Below, one piece after another: positions 10,912 to 23,941 of a stretch of 64,000 bases of DNA (position 1 is the first letter of the stretch; each line of letters starts with the position of its first letter). Source of the stretch: Sycobia sp. Sy_11 (Eukaryota > Arthropoda > Insecta > Hymenoptera > Epichrysomallidae); assembly GCA_018907035.1 (NCBI GenBank), contig JACCIC010000002.1, positions 2,558,501-2,622,500 on the forward strand, given 5' to 3'. The notes beneath the pieces are model-generated. The model was not told the DNA's origin. It searched no databases and was given only the letters and a program-made list of their open reading frames with translations. The translations under genes and the position numbers were made by a program.

Positions 10912-13900
10912 ATATTATAGAAATCGTAAAGGTTTATACATTCGCTTCAATTTTCATTGTTAATTCCTACATGCAAATGGAATTTTTCTCGAAGGCAAAT
11001 CCTTAAACATTAATTGTACGATTATCTCCGCCTCCTCTGCGATCGGTAAAAGTTTAGGATCATCTTTTTAAAATCGCACAATCATACAAAAGACTTCGAT
11101 AAACCGAGGCTTAAAATTAATTAAATTAATCTGTGTCTCTGTGTGTATGTGTATGTGTGCGTATGTGCGCATGCGTGCTTGTGTTTGTATGCTTTTATAC
11201 AGAGAGCTTAAAACTAAATATCTTAATTCTTAGGCCTTAAGAACGAAACGCCGGTTTGTTGGTTGATATTTTCTTTTTTTTGCTTTTTGTTTTTATTTTT
11301 TTCTTGTCCATATATATAAAAAGTGCGTTAGAAAACTTTGTACGTTTAGAGGCTATCTTACGAGAGCGCATCAGAATTGAAAGAATTTGCGCTCGAGGCG
11401 CAATTTTACTTCTATCTTTCTCTGTTCTACAATTGTAGTAACTGAATTAAGAAAAAAAAAAAAAAAAAAAGGAACGCTTTACGCGAGATCAAGCGGTTTT
11501 GCCTAACGTGGGTATAACCTTTGGATTGTCCAATCAGTTTTCCATTGCGAGAGGGATTCGAGTTGTTATGAATTGCAGAATTTTCGACGCACTAACATTT
11601 TTCAATATCTGCATCGGGAATAAATAAATAATCGTTAAAAAAGAAGTAATTCTATAATAATTGATCAAGTATAAATCAAGATAAACTCTTTAGAAAAATG
11701 TTACGATACTTTTATATTTGATCCATTTTTTTTTTTTGACTCACGTTTAAAAATATAGTGTCTGTCTCCATTTGTCACGAAATGTATCATTTTTATAAAG
11801 CGATTACTCATCTTCTGGTAAAAGACCGAGACTCTTTTATCATACTTCAAACAACGGCACTATCTGTGATCGGGGCTAAGGCGTAAATGAAAATCCAGCA
11901 GCTGATAAAAAATAAAAGTGTGGAAAAAAAAATATAATTGACGAAAACCTCGAAGAGGAAAAAAATTAAGGAGCATCAAACCGTTTTTTTTTTTTGGAAA
12001 TTCCCTAAAGATCGAATTGCAAATTGAATTTTGTTTGCTGTACAAGTAAGAAATCACGTATAGCCTTGATTGTTTAGGTGTGCGCGTGTGCGTGCGCGCG
12101 CTTGTATATTTTGTAGATTGGTAAGGTCTGAAGTTTGTCTTATTCCGAATTTATAATGAAGTTGAGAAAGAAAAATAGGAAGAGAGTAATAGATAGGCAA
12201 ACGTTCTGGTATTTATTTAACCCTTTCGGGGCCTTTACGGCAGCCGCTGCGAGTGTGATTGCATACGAGAGATATGGATGATATTTTTCGGTACGTGCCG
12301 TCTCTCTGATATTTCACGTATGGACGATTGGCTGTGTGCTTGCAATTTTTTCGAACTGGCCATAAAACGAAGTAAAATGAATTTTTAACGTATTACGTAC
12401 AATTACATTTCAATGTAACACAATGCCAAGATGACGTTACAAAATATCAGTTAAAATTACTTCATTTCGACGGATTTTAGAATATTCGTTTAACGTGGAA
12501 TACGAGCAAGAATAGGTGTAAGTATAAAGCTTTATGTTAATAAATAACTTTGTTTATGCTCGGAAAATTATCATAAAGTGTGGAAAAAAAAGAGTAGATA
12601 TTCGGACTAAAATCAAGCTTGGTCATTGTCCACATCACATTGGTAGATACTTGTGAAGCTTTGTTGATACCTTGGAATGATACTTTGGAATTATAATTGG
12701 TTGACAGAGACAGTGACGGAATCAGTGCTTTTAATTTAAATATAGATATTTTAGCGATTAGATTTTTAGCGATGTCAGATATTGCAATAATTCATTCTTA
12801 AATTGAAATTTCAGTTGGAGATAAAACTAGAATGAAATATTGATATTTTTTGTTTTCTAGTATCATGGAAAGATACAATTGGGTGTAGAAGGGAATAGAG
12901 CAGGAGTCTTAAGCCAGGCTAATGTTTGATGACATTGACGGCACTGATGGCATTACTGACGGATGAATAGAAATGAACGTTTGCGATATCGATGGAAATT
13001 AGTAGCCGAGTTAGTGCTAAGTTATTTAGCAAACAACCTGGGCGATTAATCAGTGCGGCTAAGAGATTTGAAAATAAAAATGATACGGACGTATTTAAAG
13101 ACTGCGGCATGACTAAGGATGTTGATTCTGAAGAAAAACAACGGATCGTCGTATTATCATATGTTACAAATATTCTTGTTTTCTTTTTTTTATCAAACCA
13201 TCAAATCACTGCATTCCCGCATTACTGGTCTAACATTCAGAGTATTCCATTATCGAACTTTTCGGACATAGGCAGTTGGATGATGCAATTGTTTCCACTT
13301 CGACAAAATGACCGGAATAAGTTCAGACTGTACACGATGGGAATGTAAATGTTCTCTCAATGTTATTTAATGAATTGTTCACTGCACAAGCTCGCGATGT
13401 TCGATAATACAAAAACTCGAATGGTCTCTCGCTTCTGGAATACTGATTAACAATATATACGATTACGTTAGTTCGGCAATTTTCATTCGCTTTTTTCCTC
13501 ATCATCTTCTAATTTACACAAGGTGTACAAAAAAAAAAAAACAATAAATCTGACCCACCAAGAATTATACTTATAGCAAATAAACTAATGCATCCTCGAA
13601 ACTTTGCTTGCGTCTTAATATAAATAACGCGGTAAAAAAAAATCAATACGTGTTTGCTTCAATGGCACCGTTATTATATCGTACAGACTAAATCAATTTT
13701 TAATAGCGAATTTTTGGGATCTTTATGCGAAAACCTAATTTACCTTTACATTTACATATATATATATGTAATATATATTATATGGGAGTTCAATTTAAAC
13801 AGCAAAAAATAAATAATGCTTTCTAAGTACCTCCATTATCAACGCTAAAACATTATAAAATAACCCTTCCTCAACTCCTCCCCTGTTTATCGATCAATAT

Positions 13901-16900
13901 TACTCGATTACACACCGTTTATTCGACAATCTTGTACTTTTAGGTAAGAGCAAATAAAAGAAAAAGGGAACCGTTAGAGGGCTCTTCTTCCTTGGTTTCT
14001 ACTTTTTTTTTTATTTGTAAAATCGACACAAAACCCGCGCAAGTCAAAGTGATTGAGTAATGTGCCCGTGCTAACGGGCTTTCGGACTAGTTTCGTATGA
14101 CTAACTCCCGAGTCGACAGCCTAGAGGACCCGAAATTCACAATCAGTCTTCGGCACGTAATTCTTCATTTATTTTATTTTTTGCTTCCTTTTTTCAACCA
14201 CTTTTTCTCAGATATTACTTTTTGTTACTTTATTGGTTTGTTCGCGAGCTCACAACCTTCACGGGTACGAATTATATATCTTAATACTGATTTGACGTTT
14301 GTGCCTCGAGAGAGGAAATTTGTGCAATTCGGTTAACTAACATTAGCAAGATATTCAAACCAAAAAAAAAAGAAAATTGATTATAGAGGAAAAATTGAAG
14401 AAAAATTTTTTTTTTTAATTTTTTTTTCTACTTTGGTATTGGATGTGTGTGTTTCTGTTTTGTTTTGTTTTTGTTACTTATGTAAACTTAAGTACGACAT
14501 TTAATCACCAAAAATTATTGGTGTTACTTATTCTAAGCCTAATCTTAACTTTGTAGATTAGTTCTGGGTTGTTTTGAATTAATACCCACGTTTTTACATT
14601 GTAAAGACACGCACATCTTAAATCAAACTTATAATAAATCAAACAACAACAAAAAAAACCGAATAAATGAACGTAATCTTCAGTTACGTTAGCTTAGACA
14701 ACTAAAAAATATTTATAAAACAAAATTACTAAAATATACGCATTACTAAGAAACTAAAACAGTCTTTTTCATGAACCTAACCGAGTTTTGTACAAAAATA
14801 AAGGAACAAACAAAAATTAATTCACTAAACGCTCGAATCGATGGCTTACAGAATAATTTATTTTTTATTTATTTTTTTTTTAATAACATTAAACTAAACT
14901 AAAATTATTGAACTATCTCCTAACGCGTTGACCAGCACTAATAAATAATAGCTTCTTGCTCCAATTATATTGTGCGCCGAACGTTACGAAACGCTTTTGT
15001 TAATCCAAAGTAAAAATACCAAAGTAGAAAAAAGAAAGGGATAGATTTCCGCGATTCTTCCTCTCTGGCACACCCATCGACTTTCTTAAAAAGACAAAAA
15101 AAAATAATAATAATAATAATTAAAAAAAAAAAAGCTCCATTGTGACGAAAATCCTTTAAACATCGCCCTCAAGCGCGCAGGATATCATCATCGGCATTTG
15201 TTCCATTTCTACTTTCAGTTTGACAAGTCATTTGGCACCGGTTAGAAGTTTGAAATAATTAAACAAACAAAAATAATAATAATAATAATAGTACGCGTAC
15301 TAAGCTCGAGTATCGGCTTCGCAGATTCCATCGTTAACCCGCAAAATTCGAAAAGATCTCTCATTCAATATAGCTGGATACAAAAAATACAGCGCGACAT
15401 GTATGCTCGCGCATTCTTCCCTTATTATTTTCTTTCTTCCTCTATAAATCTTATACGAACAACTATCTTTGTACTTATATTTTATACTCGTTTCTTTCGT
15501 CTATTATAGGAAAAACTTTCGTTATCTTATATTTAAATGTCGCTTAGAAATCTACATAAATTTATCCACCTAACCCCTGCCGAGGATAGATATTTATCTC
15601 TGTATTTATAGCTAAAAATTGTCATTTGAAATCGTGCCGCGCGTGCTTTCGATCTTGATTGATCAATAGGTGATTTTCGGCCCTTAATTATCTAGGATGA
15701 AACCGGGGTTTTGATAGGGATTCCAACAGGTTGCGAAACCTAAACTTATCGTGTGGGAAAATTCTCTCTGATCTTACAATAAAATCTATTATCATTCGAG
15801 TATTCACACGACGAATTTAAATAAAAGCAGACGAAGAAGGATAAAATTCGTCAAGCTCCGGTCTCGCACCCCCATGCCCGCTCATTATATATTTAATTCT
15901 CTATCTCCCTGACCGAAAAGACAATACGTATAGATTAATAACACCCATAAAAAACTACGATTGTATTAAAATAGTATTCAAGATAGCTCGACCCATTCTA
16001 TATGTCTCTTTCATATAATAAACTGTTTATAAAATACAACCTTTATAAGTGATATGCAATTTAACCGTAATTTTCTCAAGCGATATTATAGTATTTTTTT
16101 AATAATCTTATTTTTATGTAAAAATCTTATATAAAATCAAACTCTATTTTTTTTTATCTTTCGCGAACACTTTCAGAGAAAAAATATATATACATATATA
16201 TTCTATATATCCTGCACGCGACGTTGTTTAAGACACTGCAATTCTTACAAGGAAAGGCCTCCAGTTAACTTTACTTCTTGAACTGAGCGCGTGATTTTCC
16301 TACGATCATTTGTTTTACAGTAAAAAAAAAAAAAATAAAAAAAAAAATAAATAAAAAAAATGTTAAATGTTGCCCTGCTTCGATACTGAACGATTCAATT
16401 GACGTTGTTGGCTGACAAACTTTTTGTTGTATCGCTGAAAATGCTTTTTTTCTGCAAATTCAAATAACTATTTATTTCAATTCTACTGAACAATTGGTTT
16501 TTATTTTAAATCAAAAAGTTTGTTTTGCTTTACAAAAATTATTTTATAACTTCTAATAAACTAATTATTCACGAAGATTCAGATAAATATTCATTTGAAT
16601 TTACAGAAAAAAAAATGTTTTTCAACATGCCTATATTTTTATTTATTATTAGCGATCCTCCACAAAAATTCAAACATTCCAGGCGACGAACATATACTTT
16701 CGACAACTCTTCTTTGATGAGCTAACGTTACAATTGCACTTGAAAAAAAAATATATATCTATATATATATATAATCGAAAACATCCTTTACAATATCAAA
16801 TTGCTCGGGTATAAAATGATTTTTTTTTTGCACACTTCAGCCTCTACTTGCTAAAGCCAAACCATCCCCCGATCCTCACCACCTTCGGCCCTTGTTCGTC

Positions 16901-17578
16901 ACCTGGAATGGTGAAATCCCCGCGTTTGAGGGGTGCAAAAGTTCGAATTCGATTGGGCGACCGGCCGCCGCGGGCGGGCGCAAACCCGATTCGATTGGAA
17001 ATGTAAAGCGATTCACAAATATCCCAGAAGAGGGAAACGCGACGCTTGCATAGAACGATCCTCAAGATTTTTCCGTCGCGCAGCGCTCGCAGCGAGAGAA
17101 TTTAATCTCGGCGAATATTTTGCTGCTGCACCTGTTTCTATATATATATATATATATACTTCTCTTTACTCTCATTTCAGAATAAGAGATTCGCGCGTGC
17201 ACTTGATTAAAAAAAAACAAATAAAAAAAAGAATTAAAAAACCATTCGAGAAATAAGCAATTAGACAAATAAACACACTTATAAAAAAAAAACGCATAGA
17301 GGAATCAATAATAATAAAACTATTCTCAAAAATTTTGCACACGATCCTACTTTCTTCCTTATTGAAGAGATAAACTCTCCAAGAGAAGCAAAAATCTTGC
17401 TTATAAAATACGTTCGATAAATTACTATCGATTCTGGAATGAATAAAACGACACGCTAGCCTCGCAATAAGGATGATAATAATTTTTTCTTTTTTTGTAA
17501 ATCTATCTTACTGTAGGAACGACACGTTATTTTAAAACGCCCACGGGCTATTTTTCTTAAACTAATGATAATTTCTTT

Positions 17579-17634
<56 letters not shown>

Positions 17635-17957
17635 GTATGTATAGACATTACGCATGTACGGACAATATAAATAAATAATGCTCAAATAAATAAGTAATCG
17701 GCGAATAATACTTTTCTCGCTCTCCGCGACTTGGCCCCGGCCCGCCTCCGGGGCCCCACGACAGCGCCGCGGCCTCGCCGCCCTCTCGGATACGCGCGCT
17801 CGTCCCCCCTTCCTCCGCCGCCCCCCGACGACGCGGCTCCGCCGCCCCTCGGGAGCGGCGGCGGGGCCGGCAGGAGCGACGAGCCGCTGCCGGCCTCGTC
17901 GTCCTCGTCGTCGTCGCCGTCGTCGTCGCCGTCGGCGGCGGCGGGACGCGCGCCTAG
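10912..17957 (-). other. Probable long 3' UTR of the proximal fruitless isoform
   Basis: This 7-kb AT-rich stretch downstream of the proximal stop is almost free of the long TA and GA arrays that fill both flanks, except one TA array at 17582-17628. It is crowded with short A/T homopolymers, typical of long neuronal 3' UTRs in insects. It starts with a GC-rich part (17700-17957, acidic-codon-like repeats) and includes a GC-rich patch at about 16850-17110. A plus-strand frame at 12992-13348 (118 codons) resembles nothing I know. The UTR extent is inference. Confidence 0.4.
17582..17628. repeat. (TA)n array
   Basis: A perfect TA run, the only long one between about 9.0 and 20.0 kb. Confidence 0.95.
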
Positions 17958-18358
17958 TTAGGTGAGATAGGACGGCTCGGACTTGGCGAGGAAGTGCTTG
18001 GCCTCGAGCCGCATGAAGGACGAGCTGAGGAGGGAGGCGGAGGAGGCGCTGCCCTCCCTGATACCGTGCTTGAGCTTAATGTGCCTTTTGAGATTGTCGG
18101 ACCTGGTCAGCGATATCATGCAGATGTGGCACTGATATTTGTCGGGGAAATGGGATTTCATGTGCTTTTTTATGTTGGCCACGTTCTTGCCGCAGAGGCG
18201 GCAGCTCTCGGTCGCGATCAGCGACTGGCCGGAGGTCCCGCCACCGCCGCCGCCGCCGCCAGCTCCGTCTAACTTTAACTGACTCTCTTTACCCATACCG
18301 TCTTTATCCTTCGTGTCTTTTTTGTTCTGTGTCGCCGTTGCTAAAGTTCTGTTTCCTC
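17958..18358 (-). CDS. fru: fruitless proximal alternative terminal exon: C2H2 zinc-finger pair
   Basis: This exon encodes an isoform-specific DNA-binding end. The acceptor TTGCATTCCAG|GAGGAAAC at 18358 has a weak pyrimidine tract but restores the phase left by the 27245 donor (G+GA = Gly). It yields 133 codons and a 410-residue protein. A charged stretch rich in K and D and a poly-glycine run (about residues 45-52 of the exon) precede the fingers. Finger 1 is CRLCGKNVANIKKHMKSH (C-x2-C-x9-H-x3-H), shorter than a standard finger. Finger 2 is CHICMISLTRSDNLKRHIKLKH (C-x2-C-x12-H-x4-H), canonical. A serine-rich tail ends in SEPSYLT and TAA at 17960-17958. A second in-frame acceptor (ACTTTAG at 18341) is possible. 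I cannot say which Drosophila letter (A, B, C...) this end matches. After the TAA the same frame stays open for 91 codons (see findings). Confidence 0.88.
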
Positions 18359-20019
18359 CTGGAATGCAAGCGTATCCGCAATTTTTCAGATCAGATTTTT
18401 TTTTTTTTTAAATGAATGATTGGTGTTTTTTTCAAATTGTTCTGGATGCACAATATACTGGATTTTTTTGTTTTACTGTCTAACACTTGAACGAGAGGAT
18501 GCCGAAGATTCAGTTTTATTTATTCTTTTCCTTTCAAGGGTATATGTATTTATGCGATTGTTCGACTTTTAATTCAATACTAATTTTATGAAATTCAAAT
18601 ATTATTAAATAATAACCTAAAATATTCCTTTATTGTGACTAAAGTATAAATTAAAAACTACAAAAAAAGTTATTCAAGAATGTGTTTCATTGTATTAGTT
18701 AGTTGTTTACTTATTAAAAAATATCTAGATATAATAGATCTTTTCTAATTAAAATAAAACATTATTTGAATTATTTTTATGTAACCATATTGCTTGTTTG
18801 GGACCAATAGAGAAGTGGCATTTTTCCTTATTTTATTACTAAATTATATCTTTAGTTGAAAACGATTTATTAAATTCTAATAAATTTGTAAATTATTTAT
18901 TTCATTTCAAATTCAATTTCAAATTCTTTGTTTAAAATAATTAGTTTCCAAAACCAAGGTTTGTTTTATTAACAATCAAAAAGCATTTTTATCAAATGTA
19001 ATAAATTATTTTAGAGAAATTGGAATAATTCATTATGTAATAAATAGAATATATTATTTTGATTTTATTTCGTAATATTTTAATATTATCTATTAAAAAA
19101 TACTTTTTATCTAAATTATGCCACTTCCTTATTTACCACAGCTGACTATCAAAATTTTTACACTACTCATTTAATATAATGAAATTATATTCTGATTTTT
19201 TTTTATAATAAAAATTATTTTAGATTCATATAAAATTATTAAAACTGTATTAAAGACTACATGGGTCATTGTGACTCTATTTGATATTAAGTGATAAGAG
19301 TTAATAAATATATCAAATATTTCATATTTAATAAAATGTCGATAGCACAACATACTAAACAAAGTTAATAAAGCTTTATATTAACATGATTAAAAGAAAT
19401 TTTATTTAATTATTTTTTAATACACAGACCCTTTTTTATTATTTCATCGTTTAATATTGATAGTGACAAATTTATCTTTAAATATAATTGTAAATAAAAC
19501 ATTTTAATTTTATAATTCAATATATTAACCTAAAAATATTATATATTTATAAAAACTAGAATCATTCGGGATCACTCCGTCATTTCATTACTTTTTTTTG
19601 TCAAAACTCACAACCACGTAAATTACTAAAATCAACGTTTAGCACAAACGAGAAAGAGTAACAAATTAAAATAAATAATTAAATAAATAAATAAATCAAT
19701 CAATAACTAAATAGAACAAAAAAGTCAACGTCTACTTGATAGATGTGAAGCTTTCACGATGATTTGATTGAAATGCCATGATTTCGGGCCTCGATCCCAG
19801 ATACATTTTAACGGTGCCCGACGTTCTATATACTACTCGAGTGCAATAATTTCATAAAACGTCATTCACCGGCAAAAGCATCCATGGGCGCGCTACTGGC
19901 TGCGCCTCGAAAAGCACTTTATCTGACAGATCAATGTCTACTTGTTGCTCACCAATCAGAGTAAAGAGGAGATACAAAACAAAACAAGAAAACGGTGATT
20001 TTTCAACTATTACAACAAA

Positions 20020-20062
<43 letters not shown>

Positions 20063-20393
20063 CTCTAATCAATAGTTCAAGAAAACAATGAGAAAAAATC
20101 AACAAATTTAAAAAAAAATCAAGAGTTTCAGAAAAATAATGCACGCTCTACTTATAGAAGTTATAAAAAAAAGAACAGAAAAACAGTGAAATATCAGGCA
20201 AGGTGGCAGAACAGAAAATACGGCTTTCCGCATGATGAATGTATATAACACACGTTCAATCAACGAAAAAAAAGAGAAGAAAAAAAGAAAGAAAAAAAAA
20301 GAACAAAAAATGCTACAGTCGCGCATCATATATATATATGTCGCCTTATACACATCACTCGTGTACCACGCCATTATATATACGTACTGCTTA

Positions 20394-20443
<50 letters not shown>

Positions 20444-20640
20444 TTTTACGTAACGAGTAGTGGAGCTCGCTCATAAACACTATATGTATATGCATGTGTA
20501 GAGAAGAGACAAGCCTATAGGTCTACTTCGTCTTGCTCTCATCTCCATATATAATACGCGACGTGGGTTACACGGGATTACACCGTACAGGCCATATGGA
20601 AGGTACCTTTATATATACGTATAGAATGAGAGAGAGAGAC

Positions 20641-20713
<73 letters not shown>

Positions 20714-20869
20714 AGAGAAGAGAGAGAAGAGAGAGAGAAATCATAACGGCGTCGTCGCCCATACATTTTTGCTCGACTATGGGATTGCAATAAAAGTGGG
20801 CGTTTGCGAAACCGTAACGCGCCGTGCTGATTAACAATCCATAAGGGAATGCTAAACAATTTCGTGTGT

Positions 20870-20938
<69 letters not shown>

Positions 20939-21101
20939 TTGATACACAAATATCGTTACGAGATCGATATACAAAGGTTTGCCGAGGTGTGCGTTAAATT
21001 TCAAAGCTGCTTTCCTTTAAACAATGCCCGAGGAGCGCAGATGTGACGGGGGTATAAATATTTGTATACGTCAAGTTATACAAATACTGAGTATGCATTT
21101 T

Positions 21102-21158
<57 letters not shown>

Positions 21159-22149
21159 TCTTCGAATTTAAGTCTGAAGCTTGCATCGCTGCGAGTACAA
21201 CGACATTTTTTGGAAAAACGTTTTACCTATAAACAGTCCAAACGAGAAAATGAAAAATACAAAAGAGCAATATTTCCGTAGATTTTTCCATTGCGTCTTC
21301 GGTGTCATTTTCTTAGCTGAAAAATATTTTTTCCCCCACAGCTTCCCATGCAAAGTATCGTGCCATACTAATTATGTTAATAATTAATAAAATTTGCATT
21401 AATAATATCGATCGGACTGTTATAGTATTTTCTGTCGATACATTTGGAAAATGACACTAAAGAGACGAGGAACAATGATGGCACACTATAGCAACATTGT
21501 TTGTATTCCTTATACGATTTATTTTGTAATTTTGACTGTTCACAGCCTCGTACAGAAGAAGAACAAGGAAGAAATACAACGAAAAAACTCTTGATTTTTG
21601 TACACATGTGTCTCGACAATATGTTCGTAACATAACCGACAATTACGAAGCCTAATCGGACCAACTTTTATTTATAAATTCTAGAATGAAAAATTACTTT
21701 GAAAATAGATTTTCAAGAAACTATTAACAAAAGTAAGGGAAATGTTTTCCCATCTCGAAGCAGTATTTTTCGCATTGCTCCGATTGTCTACAAACATAAT
21801 TAACCTTATAATGATTGAATTATCGATATTGTGTAGTGATGTGATGTTTGACTTTAACTAAAAAAGATACTCGTCGTTTCGTAGCTAAATAACGTCAAAC
21901 CCATGGTTGGGTTACAAAATTGCTGACTTACGTAATCGTGTGCCGAATTATTTCGTCGCATTCCAAACTTCAGACACGATCTGTCGATCGGGAGACATCG
22001 CGGAAATCCCAATGATCGCCGGCAAGGCAAAGATAAATAAAATAAAATAAAATAAAATAAAATAAAAAACAAAACAATAAAAAAAATGGCACGAGGAGAG
22101 GCACCAAGTGCATTTTTGCACTTTTCTTATATAGTACAATTCTATTTCC
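18359..22149 (-). other. Intron between common exon 3 and the proximal terminal exon, distal half
   Basis: The part from 18360 to 19990 is very AT-rich DNA with no long arrays and no gene. From 19990 to 21160 it becomes a dense simple-repeat cluster. From 21160 to 22150 it is mixed AT-rich sequence with a pentanucleotide (AAATA)n run at about 22034-22066. No ORF here has protein-like character. Confidence 0.7.
20021..21155. repeat. Simple-repeat cluster: four (TA)n arrays and a 110-bp (GA)n array
   Basis: TA arrays lie at about 20021-20060, 20396-20442, 20871-20932 and 21110-21155. The (GA)n tract at 20629-20739 is one of the longest dinucleotide arrays in the window and has AGAGAA interruptions near its right end. 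Confidence 0.95.
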
Positions 22150-22740
22150 CGTTATAATCCTCCTTCCTTCCTACTCTCCCTTCTTTCTCTCCCCCCCCCC
22201 TCTCGCGCTCCCTCTCTTTCTCTCTGGTATTTTTTTTTCTCGCAGCCGGTATATATAAAAGTAAATAAGTGTATGAGAGTATATCGCGCGCACGGAGAAG
22301 CGGGATACGTGCCCGGAATGCGTGCGCTCGCGCGCGCGCGGAAAAATGCGAGTGTCAACAGCAGCGCGGGTACAATGCGCGAGCGCGCGCGCGCGACCGA
22401 GAATCGGGAACTTCTTGGCGCGCGATCGCTGAGCTTTTGAATTTTATGGCTTTTGTCCGTGTATTATATGCGAGCGTCTCTGATGCGCGTCCGGTATGTG
22501 TGCACCGCACGAACGCGGCGAGTTATAGTGTATTATTTGTGTATGCGAGCGGCCTCGCTCTGGTTGATCAAATCATCCCCGCCCGCCCCGCGTACTCGTC
22601 GCTGTTACTTTTCACCCGTCGAAAGCAAGAAACAAAAAAAAAAAACAAACAAACAAACAAACAAACAAAATAAACAAAAAACAAAAAATCCCCCCCAAAC
22701 AAGAGCAAAACGCAAGGGACTGCTATTCGCGCTTGCGACA
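22150..22740. promoter_or_regulatory. Intronic CpG island with a plus-strand TATA-like element
   Basis: The CpG-rich stretch (several GCGCGCGC runs at 22320-22395) is isolated within AT-rich intron. A TATATAAAAG element lies at about 22252-22261 on the plus strand, followed about 30 bases on by CG-rich DNA. That layout fits an antisense promoter, but TA-rich words are common here. A (CAAA)n run lies at 22641-22670. A short plus-strand frame at 22743-22949 (68 codons) looks moderately protein-like but has no recognisable domain. Confidence 0.25.
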
Positions 22741-22949
22741 TAATGGAGGAAGTTGCCGCCAACGAGATTTTTCGGAATTTCCAACAAAATGACCATAGTC
22801 AGAGCCAGGAATTTAATCGGGAAAGACTGAAGTTCTGTCCCTCCCCCCTGGACACAGTTGCCCAGCATACGTTACGTATAAAATGTAGTATAAAAGATTT
22901 CAACGAAGCTCGCTCAGCATATCGATGTCATAGAAACAGAGTGCATTAA

Positions 22950-23897
22950 ATGTCATTGTTAACTCCCCCCCCCCCTAGGCTGTCGTTAGGACAACATTAG
23001 TCGAGGCAAATTTCGTATTATACAACGCACAAATGTGAATGTCATCTGAAAATTACTTAAAATGTAATTAAGGCATTGTCAGTTCGATGCTAACGCTTAT
23101 AGAGTTTGACATACTACACGTAGACTGATATTAAAAAAAAAAAAGTATGTTTGTGTATTATAAGTGACACCAATTTTTTTTTGAAAACCTTATCATTGTT
23201 GTTAACTGGTTGCTTTCTTTATCTTAAAAATTACACAAGTAATGCTAAAATTAACTTATATATACATAGTTTTTCGCTTCTTCAATAATGTATATAAAAA
23301 TTCCACTGTTCTTTTAATTGCATCTACTACTCTGTAAATTTTCAAATTTTAAATTTATCCAAATAATGAACAGAATATTTTTAGTAAAAAAACTTAATAT
23401 TGATTTCCTTAAGATAACGAAAAGCAATAAACAACAAAACCGGAAAGAGATCCTAGAAAAAAGAATTTAACAGGGACTTGGGCACATTTTCTAGCAGGTA
23501 AATGTAAAAAAGTCATTTTAAATGGAGAAAGAAAATTTTTATTTAATATAAAAAAACAAATCGATAAATTTCATTTACTTCGTTTGCAAAGAATGTCTTC
23601 CGACCTTTACTTTTCATTTATATCGAACTACTTTTAGCTACACATTTATATTTGCAAAAAAAAAAAAATAAAAAATAACGAAAACAGGACAAATTTACAT
23701 GGACAAGTGTTTTTTTTTGCTCATTTTTTTGATAATCAAACGAAGGAAAACGTAGCTCGACTTTTATTATCGAGTAGGTAGTGTGTGTGCATTTTTCAGC
23801 ATCCAACAAAGAAGAACTCACGTAAACACGCCGGAATTAGTTGCGCACGTACTGTGGTATAAATATACACACATATTTTTTTTATTTAACATTAAAC

Positions 23898-23941
<44 letters not shown>

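Noticed and set aside
12992..13348. 118-codon plus-strand frame
   Set aside because: It is antisense to the presumed 3' UTR, has no recognisable family and no splice or promoter context; chance is likely.
17731..17961. Plus-strand frame opposite the proximal exon's end (MAPARLRG...)
   Set aside because: It is antisense to the GC-rich extension, and its Ser/Pro runs are the complement of the Asp/Gly codons there.
22743..22949. 68-codon plus-strand frame with fairly protein-like composition
   Set aside because: No homology recognised, antisense within the intron, and no acceptor in fruitless phase on either strand.
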